In this document: in pieces, positions 37,020 to 46,493 of the stretch | Numbering within the stretch: position 1 is the stretch's first letter | Layout: every line of letters starts with the position of its first letter | Assembly (NCBI GenBank): GCA_027335345.1 | Contig: DAHWOF010000128.1 | Coordinates: 1 to 51,843 of the forward strand | Source of the DNA: Granulicella sp. | Lineage (GTDB): Bacteria; Acidobacteriota; Terriglobia; Terriglobales; Acidobacteriaceae | Length of the DNA stretch: 51,843 nucleotides | Direction: 5' to 3' | The notes under the pieces: generated by a model | Told to the model about the DNA's origin: nothing | What the model saw: only the letters and a program-made list of their open reading frames with translations | The model's database searches: none | Made by a program: the position numbers and the translations under genes

Positions 37020-37990
37020 AGCACCTCTACAGTCAGTTTAACAGGGCAAAACTGCCGCGCCAAATAGCGAATCAGGTGCTACGGCGGATCACATTGAGTT
37101 CTCAAGGCTTGCGCCGTGTCCGCGTCCGGTCGCGCGGATTGCTATGGATCCGGCCCTGTAAGAGCGCGACGGGAGAGCACGACCATGGGCGCCCCGACCC
37201 AATCCCGTTCGCTGTGGTTTTGGATGAGAAAGCAGGCTCGTTCCCCTACAACACACGGCTGTAGTGATAGCTGGCATCGCTCATTGCGGTCAGCAGCTCC
37301 TCCACCTGCTCCCATAGGCGTGGCCACTCGACATAGAAGCAAGAATACCGGGATCGCAAGGCGCGAGAACGGGATGAACGGCGTTGCGGCGAGGCAGAGA
37401 ATCCAGAGAGTTGCTGAGGAAGCGTTGGGCGCGTAGCGTTGCGGTTGCGGCCATGACCCAAAGCTAGGCCGGCCCGCCGCCCTACTGCGAAACGGCGTGA
37501 GTCCGCGGAGGCCGAGACCTGCTCGCAACCGGGTTCCGTGTCCCCGCCGCGGCCTTCCGTTTGATGGACGGTGAAGGGTTTCCTGCGCACGACGCTCGCG
37601 GCATCCGAGAGTTCCTCAACAGGAGAACCGGATGTCGCCCCTGCTGCTTGCCGGTCAACGCTCCGCACTTTTGGCTCTGGGTTCGAGGACGCGGTCCGAT
37701 TCGGCTGATTACCAACGGACCGTGAGCCGGGAGCATTCTTCCTATGCCCGATTCAAGAGACGGCGTACCGCTGGTCTGATCTCATCTCAGGCAGGCCGAG
37801 ATGTACGGATGACCGGGCCAAACTGTGGAATTGCTTCCAGAACGGCCCGAGCGCAAGTTCTCAAGGATGCCGAGCGCCTCTGGCCTCAGGCCGAGAGCCT
37901 GGCCGGGATCGAGGGCCGATTTTCCCGGCGCACTGAGCGCTATGTGAAGCACATCTTGTGTTGAGGGTGGAATGGCTGCATGGTTGAGGG
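37020..37990. other. Decayed or non-coding DNA
   Basis: About 970 bp with many overlapping small frames and none I recognise. The minus strand around 37,320-37,430 encodes a hydrophobic stretch (SRLAIPVFLLLCRVATP) that might be the relic of a membrane protein. No repeat or RNA gene is seen. An IS66-type remnant follows directly, so mobile-element decay is likely. Confidence 0.3.
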
Positions 37991-38149
37991 ATGAGAGATC
38001 AAGGTGCACAGGCGCGGTCCAAGTGGCGGGGGTTGGTATCGGAACAGGTGAGAAGCGGCGAGAGCGTGAAGGCGTTTTGCGGTGAGCGAGGCTTGCGCGC
38101 GTGGGAGTTCTACGCGTGGAAGAAGCGTGAGCGCTATGTTGAGAAGTAG
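37991..38149 (+). pseudogene. IS66-family TnpA remnant
   Basis: A 52-aa frame: SKWRGLVSEQVRSGESVKAF then CGERGLRAWEFYAWKKRERY. This is the helix-turn-helix core of IS66 TnpA (usual form RW..LV..Q..SG.S...FC.ERGLS...FY.WRKR). TnpA is normally 90-130 aa and followed by tnpB and tnpC, neither of which is present. It stops right after the helix-turn-helix, so it is a fragment. Confidence 0.6.
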
Positions 38150-38292
38150 CAGAAGCATTAAACATGTGGAGATAAGGAGAGTGATCCGAGGAGCACAGGT
38201 CACGATACTCCTCTGTTATCGCTTGCAATGGGTAGACCTCGGGCGCAACTCGAGCGTAAACGGGGGTCACTCTGGATTTGAATCCCGACACA

Positions 38293-41200
38293 CTACAAAA
38301 GCAGTGTGTCGAGATCGACTTTGCTGGCGACATCTCTATCAACAACATCTGCCGGGTCAGGGAATGCCGGACTGCCAGGCGACCAGAGTTCAACGTCTCC
38401 GGCGTGGGTGTCGTAGTATTCCGGGCTGACCGTGATGCGCAGGTTCTTCATGCCCGGCATAACGTAGTGAAATTCACTACTGTGCATTGCCTCCACTTTG
38501 ACGTCGGGTAGAAATACTTCATTGTTGGCGAGAACATCCCGAAGATTTCCCAAGCCATAGAGAGCTTCCGGGCGTTGGTCCGTCTCAAGCTCGGAGACGA
38601 CCAGGTTGTCCAGATCGAACGAGGATCCTTCCGTAGACGCAATCGCCTCTTCAATTCCGGCCACCAGCCGACCGTCGCCTGCCGGGGCATCCGTGCCCAA
38701 AACGGCGGCTGCAATTCTCTGCGAAACGCTAGAGAGAATCGGCTGCAGCTTACCCACAACAGATGTGAAAAATCCTATTCGCTCCTGAAGAACACGGTAG
38801 ACCGCCGTCTCGATGGTGTCATCGTACTGAAGGTTCACAATCCGAATCTTCGGGTACTTCTGGCCGACGCGATCTATTCGTCCGATCCGCTGCTCGACGC
38901 GCATTGGGTTCCACGGCAGATCATAGTTGATCAGCGCGCCGCAAAATTGAAAGTTCAAACCTTCGGCGGCGGCATCGGTGCACAACAGAACGTCCGCCTC
39001 TCCATTCTTGAACCTGCGCTTTGCCTGGTCCCGCGGGATCTGCTCCCAGTCCGAGTCACCGATCGGGATCTCTCCGCCGCGTCCCGAATAGCACATCATC
39101 TTCAACCCTGGCGCGGCTCGCAACTGATCCCTCAAGAAGTCCATCGTATCCGTGAACTGTGTGAAAACCATCACCTGGTTGTAGCCACTGGCACGAAGTT
39201 CATCGATTACGGTTCGAAGCGCGCGGGCCTTGGTATCGGGCGGCAGGCTGCTTACGCGCAGGAGCAGATCCTCAATGGAAGAGCGCTCTTCAAAGTTCAG
39301 CGCCTCGCGCTCCATCTCCATGGCCTCGTCGGAGTCCAGTAATTCCTCCGCAAGATCGTCATCCGGTAAATCCTCGTCAGTCGCGCCGGAGATGAATCCG
39401 TCCCCCTTCTGGATCGCGGCCAGCCGCTTTTCCAATGTCCTGGTTAGAGCATAGAAGCTACTGGCCAGGCGCTTGCGATAGATTGTCATCACAAAGCCAA
39501 CGGCTGTCTTTGTCGATGCCGAGGCCTTTTTGTACGTCTCACGAATGTAGACCTCGACCAATTCGTAGATATGGCGCTCCTCATCGCTCATATTCAGAAA
39601 GCGGTCATCCACCTCGCGATCGGCGATTGGGGTCGAGATGCGGCCCTCTTTGTAGTACCGACGCAGCAGGTCGCGGGTGTTTCTGGAGATCAATCTGCCC
39701 ACTGGCGAATTCTGGCGAAGAATGCGCAGAGCCATATCGCGATCCTTTGCTGAGAGCGATCTGCGCGGCATGGTTGCCTCGTCGCGCAGGGCTCTTAGCA
39801 GCCGCACTGCTGTTAGCCGGGTCGTTTGCGTGGCAGCCTGAACCGTTTCCGCCGAAACCTCGCCATGCTGTGCTTCAAATGCCCGGAATAGCCTGGAAAG
39901 AGACTCAAACTCGTCATGCGAGGGCGAGGGCTTTGCCAGCGCATCATAGAAGTTCACGAATGCCTGCCCGGTCCACTCCTGGGGCATACCCAGCAAGTTC
40001 AACAGATCCCAAACTTCAATCGGGTGTACCTGCAGAGGAGTTGCCGTCAGTAGCACAAGCCCATGGGTTTTACCGCGGAGCCCCAGCATCAGGCGAAGCA
40101 ACGCATTGGGCCCCCCGTCCTTCGGCGCGCCGGGAGACTTGCGTCGCGCATGATGCGCTTCATCAAGGATGACCAGATCCCAAGGATCAGCCTGGTCCAG
40201 AATCTCTCTCGCGCGCTCGGAACGCCGCATCAATTGGCTGGAAGCCAGAACAATGGGTTCCTCGTGCCATTTGTCTGGGTCGACACTCTTTACACTCCTG
40301 CCGCGAAGCGCAGGTGACTCGTACCACTCCAGGCGGTGTCCGTCATAGATCGGCCAATTCAGGTTGAACTTCTCGCGGAGTTCCAGTTGCCACTGTTTGA
40401 GCACGCCCTTCGGGGCGAGGATCAGAATTCGTCTGGCGCGCCCGGACAGCCAGGCCTGGCGCAGCAGGAGCCCGGCTTCAATCGTCTTCCCCAGCCCCAC
40501 TTCATCGGCAATCAAGAGCTTGGGCGGCCACTGGCGGTACATGCGCTCAAAGGCTTTGATCTGATGGGGCCATGGCTCAATTGCGGCCGTGGCTTCTCCC
40601 ACGCGCTCCGCCGCCGGCCCGTCGAAAGAAGGCGCGTACTTGATGTAACCCCACAACAGTCTGCGCACTTCGGCAGAATCGAGACCGGCACCGTCCGATG
40701 AAGCAGGACTCCTGATCGGATGATCGATCAGGTCCGCCTTCTCCAAGCGAGCAGGCAAATCAGTTTCGGGCAAGAATCGCAGCAGGTTCCGCTCAATGGC
40801 CGAGGTCACATCCAATGTAATCAGGTGGGGGCTGGTTCCTGACCAGATACGCGCAAAGTTCTGTTCCTCTTCATCCACCCGGCGCGTATCCTGCCCCCAG
40901 GACTGAAAGACGTTGATGCTCTCCCAGTTTTCCCGCCATCCGTAGACGGTTTCGTTCAGGCTACCGTTCCAGGCCAGGCGATGGCCGGCCTTGTCCTCAA
41001 CCAGTCCGGCCTTCTCGTGAAAGATTCCATTGCTGGCAATTGGTTGACGTTTCAGGTCGCAGGGCACGGCCACGCGCACATCGAGAACTCCTTTGGCTAC
41101 CATCCATGCCAGCAGTTCAAGCGCATCGTGTTCGTCCGGGTGAGCCGTTTGCAGCGGCATATTGCCGATGTGCATTTCGACGGTCGTCCGCAGTTCCTCG

Positions 41201-41448
41201 CCCTTGCGGATCGCTTCAACTTCTTCCTCATGCAGGGTGCAACCGACCATCAGGCGCATATGCCCATCGTTGCGGACAAGCCCCTCAATGCCGCGCGCTG
41301 CCAGGGTCAATGCTGTTGCCGAGAAGAATCCGGTCGAGCGGTCATACCGGTTCGCACACTGAAGCGCCGGAACATAGAAGCACTGCACCAGGTTGCCGTC
41401 CTCCGGTGTGTATTTCAGCTTCCACTTGAAGTCCGGCAGCAGGCTCAT
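38293..41448 (-). CDS. SNF2-type helicase with N-terminal phospholipase-D-like domain
   Basis: A 1051-aa protein. The N-terminal PLD-like domain has a HKD motif: His144, Lys146, Asp152, then Gly162-Ser163-Asn165 ([10 protein letters not shown] ... NGSLNE). Motif I of the SNF2 motor is ADEVGLGKT (314-322), motif II DEAH (429-432), LTATPLQ follows, and the C-terminal lobe has [13 protein letters not shown] and [11 protein letters not shown]. The helicase or translocase would act on DNA, with the PLD domain as a possible nuclease; a single HKD implies dimerisation. It overlaps the methylase gene by 4 bp (ATGA). This architecture is typical of defence systems with DUF1156 methylases. Confidence 0.88.
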   Translation of the reverse strand: MSLLPDFKWKLKYTPEDGNLVQCFYVPALQCANRYDRSTGFFSATALTLAARGIEGLVRNDGHMRLMVGCTLHEEEVEAIRKGEELRTTVEMHIGNMPLQTAHPDEHDALELLAWMVAKGVLDVRVAVPCDLKRQPIASNGIFHEKAGLVEDKAGHRLAWNGSLNETVYGWRENWESINVFQSWGQDTRRVDEEEQNFARIWSGTSPHLITLDVTSAIERNLLRFLPETDLPARLEKADLIDHPIRSPASSDGAGLDSAEVRRLLWGYIKYAPSFDGPAAERVGEATAAIEPWPHQIKAFERMYRQWPPKLLIADEVGLGKTIEAGLLLRQAWLSGRARRILILAPKGVLKQWQLELREKFNLNWPIYDGHRLEWYESPALRGRSVKSVDPDKWHEEPIVLASSQLMRRSERAREILDQADPWDLVILDEAHHARRKSPGAPKDGGPNALLRLMLGLRGKTHGLVLLTATPLQVHPIEVWDLLNLLGMPQEWTGQAFVNFYDALAKPSPSHDEFESLSRLFRAFEAQHGEVSAETVQAATQTTRLTAVRLLRALRDEATMPRRSLSAKDRDMALRILRQNSPVGRLISRNTRDLLRRYYKEGRISTPIADREVDDRFLNMSDEERHIYELVEVYIRETYKKASASTKTAVGFVMTIYRKRLASSFYALTRTLEKRLAAIQKGDGFISGATDEDLPDDDLAEELLDSDEAMEMEREALNFEERSSIEDLLLRVSSLPPDTKARALRTVIDELRASGYNQVMVFTQFTDTMDFLRDQLRAAPGLKMMCYSGRGGEIPIGDSDWEQIPRDQAKRRFKNGEADVLLCTDAAAEGLNFQFCGALINYDLPWNPMRVEQRIGRIDRVGQKYPKIRIVNLQYDDTIETAVYRVLQERIGFFTSVVGKLQPILSSVSQRIAAAVLGTDAPAGDGRLVAGIEEAIASTEGSSFDLDNLVVSELETDQRPEALYGLGNLRDVLANNEVFLPDVKVEAMHSSEFHYVMPGMKNLRITVSPEYYDTHAGDVELWSPGSPAFPDPADVVDRDVASKVDLDTLLL

Positions 41449-44400
41449 TCGATGACCAGCGCCTCCCCGATACGCAGCTTGGACAAGAGCGTCGGTTCCT
41501 CCACCTGCTCAGTGAACGCCAGCCTGCGCAGGTTTTCCAGGGCCTCAAAGTCGCTGCCGAAGCCGGAGAGCGCCGGCGTCAGCTCGACCTTGGAGAACGT
41601 CGCCGAGACTGGCAGCACCTCCAGCACGGCCTGGAGAGCCACGTGGAATGCCGGTTCCGTGAGCCAACCACCTTTCTCCAGCAACTCGCGCGCTGCCTCC
41701 AGACTGCGGGCGCGCGCGGCGTGCGCCGCATGATGGAGAACGTCAAGCATGGCCCGTGAACCATCTGCCGGCCCCAGATACATCTTGGCGGCACGCTGCT
41801 GGCTATCCAGCAAAACAATGTCGCTGGCCTTCTTGGTCGCCAGCCTGCCTACAATCTCCTTGTCCAGATCCACGCCTACAGCGCGCGCCAGGCGCAGAGC
41901 TTCGTCGTAGGGGAAGGTCGGCGCTGCAAAGGCATCCCACGCCAGCACAAACCACGCGGTTACGGCGTCCATGTCGGTACGTGCCTTGCGATGGGTCAGT
42001 TGCTCCAAGCGCCAGTTCTTCACCTCGCGGCGGGCGGCCGTGAGCGCATCTTCCGGCGCCACCGCGTACGGATTGACCTCTTCCGCGAAGAGTTCAGCCT
42101 GTTTCTTACGCTTCTTCTCAAGCTCCGCCTGGAGGCGCGGTGTGCCGCGCTCCAACGGCCAGTACTCGGAAAACTTCTCCAGCGCCGGTCCAAAGCTCGC
42201 CAGATAGAGATCGACGCCGGTGATCCCGGCATCCTGGAACCTCTGCACGCGCTCGCGAACCGCCTTTGCCACCAGCGGCTCCACATCTTCCCAGTAGGTC
42301 TTTTCCCCCGTCGCCGCCTGTTCTGGCCGAGGTCGGCAGGCGAGGAAGATGGTGCTGTTGGCCGCGGATTTGTCTTTAATGTGCAGGCTGCCCTCAGCCT
42401 CAGTATTGATTGGCCAGGAGGCGGTGATCGTAAAGCCGGCCTTCATCAGCCCGGTGGTCAGCGCATCCCAGGCCCCGGTGGCTTTGTGGGTAAACATCAG
42501 CGTAAGCACGCCATTGGGTTTCAGCACGCGGCGGCATTCAGTGAAGATCGCCGCCATGCGCTCCTGGTAGTCGCGGCCTGCGAGAGCCTTTGCGCCCTTC
42601 TGGCCTTTGAAGCGAGCGGGGTTGGCGACCGCCTCGTGATCCTTGTCGGTTAGCTGGCGGCGAAAGAGACCGGGTTCCACATAGCCCGCTGTGCGCTTCA
42701 GCCAGACGTAGAAGAAGTCGGAGAGCTCGGCGTACATCACGTTGTCGTAGTATGGCGGGTCCATGACAACCACGTCGATGGCGCCGTCGTCGATGTGGTC
42801 GAGGTGATCGCCGGATTTGCAGGTGATGGTTACGGGCGGCGGCGCATAGGCTGCCGGAACAGCGGCATCCTCCTGCGTAGAGAAAAGATCGACGCCTTTC
42901 GCGCTGCGCTTCTGCATCTTCGCCGCCGCTTTCGCCGCGGCGGCTTCCTCGGGGCGCACCAGCGCAACCAGTTCTTCAATGCACTTGGCGGTTTGTTCGA
43001 CGGCCCAGTCGTACCCCAGGCCGACGATGAGCGGCGCCATCTCGCAGTGTGACCAACAGAATGCGAAATCGTGGCGGTTAAACGTATTAGCGACGACCTC
43101 GCGGGTCGGCATCCAGACAGACATGCGCGAGTTGTAGTTCAGCAGCTTGTCCAGACTCAGGGCGAGGTAGACGTAGGCGGCCTTGCGCAAATCCGTGAGT
43201 GCTCCGGAGGCGCGATCAGCCTCCAGCAGCTCGCGATAGACCTCGACGCTCGTGCCGTGGCAAAGAAGCTGGCGGGGAGAGAACATATCGCGCCACGAAG
43301 TCATTCCGTATCGGATCGGCTCAGCGGTCTTGTTCCCGTCAGGCACCGCCTCAGCCGGTACAAGATCGTTTGCCTCCCATTCGGGGAGCTTGGCGGCAAG
43401 CCGCTCGGCGATGAAGGCGCTGTTGTCGTCTTCGGCGCGCGGGGCGCGGAAGCCACGCTCCCATTTCTCTTTCACCTTGCCGGTCTTGGTGCGGGTCTCA
43501 ATCCGCTGTTTGTAGACGATGGTGTAGAGCTGCTCACCCATCTCTCCAGCCTGTGCCTGGCGCTTGATCTCGTCGCCTTCGACCACGCGGGCACAATCCG
43601 GATAGGGGCAGCGAGCATCCCCATCGTTGACGGTGCCTTCGGAATGGTCTTCCGTCTTGCTCACGATCTCAAAGCGGCAAACCCGCCCCGGCGTCAGCGG
43701 CCCGGAGGCCAGTTGCGGCAACAGCCGCACGCCGCTTCCGTCCGACGACAGCTTCCAGTTGGGCGACAGTGGAATGAGGCCGTCGCAATAGGGGCAGCGC
43801 ACCGTGCGGGCATAGAGATAGCCGAGAATAATGGTGCCTTCCGGTTCCGGCGGAAAGATGCCCTGGTAGCGGCGTTCAACGGCAGCTAGAAATCGCTTGC
43901 ACAGGGCCTCGAACTCTCTCAACACAGCGACGCCATGCTTCGACGGATAATCTATGGTTGCATACAGGAGGAGCGCAGCTACCGGATTCAAATCGTTGGC
44001 CACAGCACGTACGCCGAGCCGTTCTGCTTCGAACGGGATGCTCCCTCCACCTGCGGTTGGATCAAGCACGAGCATATTGGCAATCTCCCCGCCAGCTGCG
44101 TCGCTCAGGATCGCTTTCTCTTTCGAGTCAGGCGTGTACTGGAAGGCCCGACTATATCCGTACGGGTTGGGGCCGAGGTCTTCGCCCGTCCGCCTTGCAG
44201 CGTCTATTCTGCGCTTCGCTAGAACTGGATCCCCATGGATACCGATGGCGTGGAGAAACTTCTCGTGATCGGCGTCGGCCGGCAGTAAGGATGCCAACAC
44301 CGCGGCCCGCGATGCGACCAGCGGCCGCCGCGCCCACCAGACATGCAGATAATACGTCGGCGGAAGCGCGGTCATCGACCTGCGCTCGCGAACGCTCTCT

Positions 44401-44453
44401 TCGCCCAAGGCCGCAATCGGCAGCCACTCTTCGATCAGTCGTCTTTCGCTCAT
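41445..44453 (-). CDS. DUF1156 adenine-specific DNA methylase
   Basis: A 1002-aa enzyme. The N-terminal DUF1156 domain has [30 protein letters not shown] and [20 protein letters not shown] motif I resides in [16 protein letters not shown]. Zinc-ribbon cysteines occur at CPYCDG (about 218-223) and CPYPDCARV. Motif IV is DPPYYDN (about 564-570), the signature of N6-adenine methylation. C-terminal helices follow. It matches the COG1743-type 'adenine-specific methylase with Zn ribbon'. It starts one base into the PIN gene stop (TGATG). It probably marks host DNA, the modification arm of the system. Confidence 0.9.
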   Translation of the reverse strand: MSERRLIEEWLPIAALGEESVRERRSMTALPPTYYLHVWWARRPLVASRAAVLASLLPADADHEKFLHAIGIHGDPVLAKRRIDAARRTGEDLGPNPYGYSRAFQYTPDSKEKAILSDAAGGEIANMLVLDPTAGGGSIPFEAERLGVRAVANDLNPVAALLLYATIDYPSKHGVAVLREFEALCKRFLAAVERRYQGIFPPEPEGTIILGYLYARTVRCPYCDGLIPLSPNWKLSSDGSGVRLLPQLASGPLTPGRVCRFEIVSKTEDHSEGTVNDGDARCPYPDCARVVEGDEIKRQAQAGEMGEQLYTIVYKQRIETRTKTGKVKEKWERGFRAPRAEDDNSAFIAERLAAKLPEWEANDLVPAEAVPDGNKTAEPIRYGMTSWRDMFSPRQLLCHGTSVEVYRELLEADRASGALTDLRKAAYVYLALSLDKLLNYNSRMSVWMPTREVVANTFNRHDFAFCWSHCEMAPLIVGLGYDWAVEQTAKCIEELVALVRPEEAAAAKAAAKMQKRSAKGVDLFSTQEDAAVPAAYAPPPVTITCKSGDHLDHIDDGAIDVVVMDPPYYDNVMYAELSDFFYVWLKRTAGYVEPGLFRRQLTDKDHEAVANPARFKGQKGAKALAGRDYQERMAAIFTECRRVLKPNGVLTLMFTHKATGAWDALTTGLMKAGFTITASWPINTEAEGSLHIKDKSAANSTIFLACRPRPEQAATGEKTYWEDVEPLVAKAVRERVQRFQDAGITGVDLYLASFGPALEKFSEYWPLERGTPRLQAELEKKRKKQAELFAEEVNPYAVAPEDALTAARREVKNWRLEQLTHRKARTDMDAVTAWFVLAWDAFAAPTFPYDEALRLARAVGVDLDKEIVGRLATKKASDIVLLDSQQRAAKMYLGPADGSRAMLDVLHHAAHAARARSLEAARELLEKGGWLTEPAFHVALQAVLEVLPVSATFSKVELTPALSGFGSDFEALENLRRLAFTEQVEEPTLLSKLRIGEALVIE

Positions 44454-45025
44454 CAGCTCTTATTCTTTCTGCCATCAGGTGCTGTGGGTGGCTCGGGATG
44501 ATCATCGAGAATATCCAGCAGCGGAGTTTTACTTGGAGGGATTGCGAGTTCCCAGGTTGAGACGACCTTCATTCCAGCCTTGACGGCGAATTTGCGCACA
44601 TCTTCGTCGTCCGAGTAGATGGTGTGTGCGCCGTTCACCCTGGCCACGGCGACAATCTGCCGATCGAACTTAACCTTTTGATAGGGCGCTTCTGAGCCGG
44701 CCTTCTTCCCACCTTTGCCTCGATCGGCAAGTTCCATCGACGCCAATTCAACCGCCGCTCGTTCATCAAAGGGGCAGACCAGAAGCGTCCTGGCGTCCTG
44801 AATCTTCTCTAAATACTCAGGACCTTCCTTCCCAGCCAGAATTAGAAACTCGCTGAGCACCGGGGTGGGGATCACAACCCGCTCATTGTCCGCGTCAAGA
44901 TCGAGGATGAGCTGCTCGATGCGCTCCTTACACCTTTGGAGCGGCAGCTTTGTCTGGGGGTGGTTGGGCGGTTTGGCCTTCGGATGCAACAGCAGCGCCA
45001 GGGTCGTGTTGTCGATAGCCACCAT
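44453..45025 (-). CDS. PIN domain nuclease (toxin-like) inside the defence operon
   Basis: A 190-aa protein with the acidic PIN residues in order: Asp5 (MVAIDNT), Glu59 (PVLSEFLIL), Asp121 ([10 protein letters not shown]) and Asp139/140 ([11 protein letters not shown]). A Lys/Gly-rich loop spans 100-112. PIN proteins of this size are usually VapC-like RNases. It sits 17 bp after the 248-aa protein and overlaps the methylase start by 1 nt, so it is firmly part of the operon. Target RNA unknown. Confidence 0.82.
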   Translation of the reverse strand: MVAIDNTTLALLLHPKAKPPNHPQTKLPLQRCKERIEQLILDLDADNERVVIPTPVLSEFLILAGKEGPEYLEKIQDARTLLVCPFDERAAVELASMELADRGKGGKKAGSEAPYQKVKFDRQIVAVARVNGAHTIYSDDEDVRKFAVKAGMKVVSTWELAIPPSKTPLLDILDDHPEPPTAPDGRKNKS

Positions 45026-45042
45026 TCCGTCGTGCCTGCGTT

Positions 45043-45789
45043 CTATTTGGCGCCGTGGCGCAGCCGTTCAAGCTGTTTCAACGGATCCTTCGCCTGTTTC
45101 CAACCGGACCCGATGCTGCGCAGTTCGCCGATGTTCTTGCGAATGTCCGCGTCTTCAATCACGCGCAGCGACTGCGCCAGGAAGGACTTCATCTCCCAGA
45201 CGCCGCCCGCAGTCCTGATCCAACTGCCCTCGCCTTCCACGCGAACCACGCCGGTGAAGAGATGCTTGGCGATCTCCTTTGCCAGACTACGCCTGGCATG
45301 AACGATGTACTTCACTTTGCCATCCTCAAGATGGACCGGAACAGGATCGTTCTCCCCGCCGATCTTGATCGGAATTCCCTGGAAGGAGCCTGCTTGCTGA
45401 ATGGGACCAAAGGCAGGCATCTGGAAGCGGTCCCTGCCGGGAAATTCAATCACCTTGGCGCCGGCCGGGTCGGCAATCACGCCCTTGGCGTTGTCCTGGG
45501 CCAACCGGTCGTCCAGTCGTGCGGCAGCCTGCATGGCATGGTCGTTGGCACTCCGGCTCCGGACGGCGTACAGCCGTTCCCGAACTTTCGGCTCAGCCTC
45601 CCATTCCACCTTCGCAACCAGAATGGTGCTGCCCTCTTCCAGCCCGCCGGGATGCACACTCTGCTCATTGCCCAGAAGCACGGCGAAGTCGGCCATGTAT
45701 TCAGCCAGACGGTGCATGGGGATGGTGCTCGGCGTGAAGGCGCCGATGGTGAGGCGGAATTCCACGGATTGTTTAGGCTTGCGCGGCAT
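45043..45789 (-). CDS. Unknown 248-aa protein paired with the PIN nuclease (antitoxin candidate)
   Basis: ATG 45789 gives MPRKPKQSVEFRLTIGAFTP, with AAAGG upstream. The longer frame from 45942 has no support. I do not recognise a named domain. The protein is soluble and mixed alpha/beta, with MHRLAEYMADFAVLLG, GSTILVAKVEWEAEPKVRER and IVHARRSLAKEIAKHLF. It lies 17 bp upstream of the PIN gene in transcription order, the classical place for an antitoxin, but it is far larger than VapB antitoxins and has no evident DNA-binding motif. Antitoxin role is inferred only from position. Confidence 0.6.
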   Translation of the reverse strand: MPRKPKQSVEFRLTIGAFTPSTIPMHRLAEYMADFAVLLGNEQSVHPGGLEEGSTILVAKVEWEAEPKVRERLYAVRSRSANDHAMQAAARLDDRLAQDNAKGVIADPAGAKVIEFPGRDRFQMPAFGPIQQAGSFQGIPIKIGGENDPVPVHLEDGKVKYIVHARRSLAKEIAKHLFTGVVRVEGEGSWIRTAGGVWEMKSFLAQSLRVIEDADIRKNIGELRSIGSGWKQAKDPLKQLERLRHGAK

Positions 45790-45968
45790 AAGCCCCAACC
45801 TTTCTATGGGATAGACGCACGAGGTGGCATAAACGATTCCTGCGGCAGGCCTGAGATCATGCCATGCAAAACGAGAATAAAGAGGCCGCCGTTGTGGCCA
45901 GAGCATCCTCATTTTAGGCCGCAAAGCGGAGGACGTGCCCAATTATTTCAGGATGTGAGCCGAACCGG

Positions 45969-46493
45969 CTACGGGAGGGGATCTGTCAGCAGATAGCGGA
46001 GGGCGGTCAAAACTCGCCGCGGGTTCTTGCGGTGAATGGCCATGCTGAGCCAGTAGCTGGCCTCCTCTTTCTCCATGCCTTCAACGCCCTCGGCGACCTG
46101 GCGCATCCGGGGGCGGCTGCGCATCGGCGCCAGCACACGGAACAACAGCCCCAGGGTCAAAGCCAGCTCTTCGGGAATGTTGTATCCCTGCACCGATGAG
46201 TTGATGGGGCGTCCGGCTTGCTGCCGGGCCGGAACGGGACGTAAAGAGGAGATCCGGAGTCCTGCTCGCTGCATCTGCTTGAAGACGCGATGCTCGACCA
46301 GTTCCAAAGCCTCTCCGCGCAGGCCCGCCAACCTTGCCGGGCTGGTGAGCTGCGGGGTGGCCGGTGAAGGCATACGCCAGACCTCAATCTCGGTGTCGCC
46401 CAGGCCGTGGTGGCGGATGCGAACCTCGTACTGAGGAACGGATTTGGGCGTCTCAATCAAGCGAAGGCGGGGAATCCTGGCGGTGATAGTCAT
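45969..46493 (-). CDS. Unknown 174-aa protein of the DUF499/DUF1156 operon
   Basis: Opens MTITARIPRLRLIETPKS, contains a beta-rich first half (QYEVRIRHHGLGDTEIEVW) and helical segments ELALTLGLLFRVLAPMR and SYWLSMAIHRKNPRRVLTAL near the end. I do not recognise the family; it is not obviously DUF3780, the small partner in better known DUF499 systems. It overlaps the DUF499 stop by 4 bp (ATGA), so the two are probably made in a fixed ratio and may form a complex. A 179-bp gap without a gene separates it from the next gene. Confidence 0.65.
   Translation of the reverse strand: MTITARIPRLRLIETPKSVPQYEVRIRHHGLGDTEIEVWRMPSPATPQLTSPARLAGLRGEALELVEHRVFKQMQRAGLRISSLRPVPARQQAGRPINSSVQGYNIPEELALTLGLLFRVLAPMRSRPRMRQVAEGVEGMEKEEASYWLSMAIHRKNPRRVLTALRYLLTDPLP

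Noticed and set aside
38250-38290. Possible tRNA 3' part (GGATTTGAATCC resembling a T-loop)
   Set aside because: The stem does not pair over five bases, and no acceptor, D or anticodon arms can be built on either strand.
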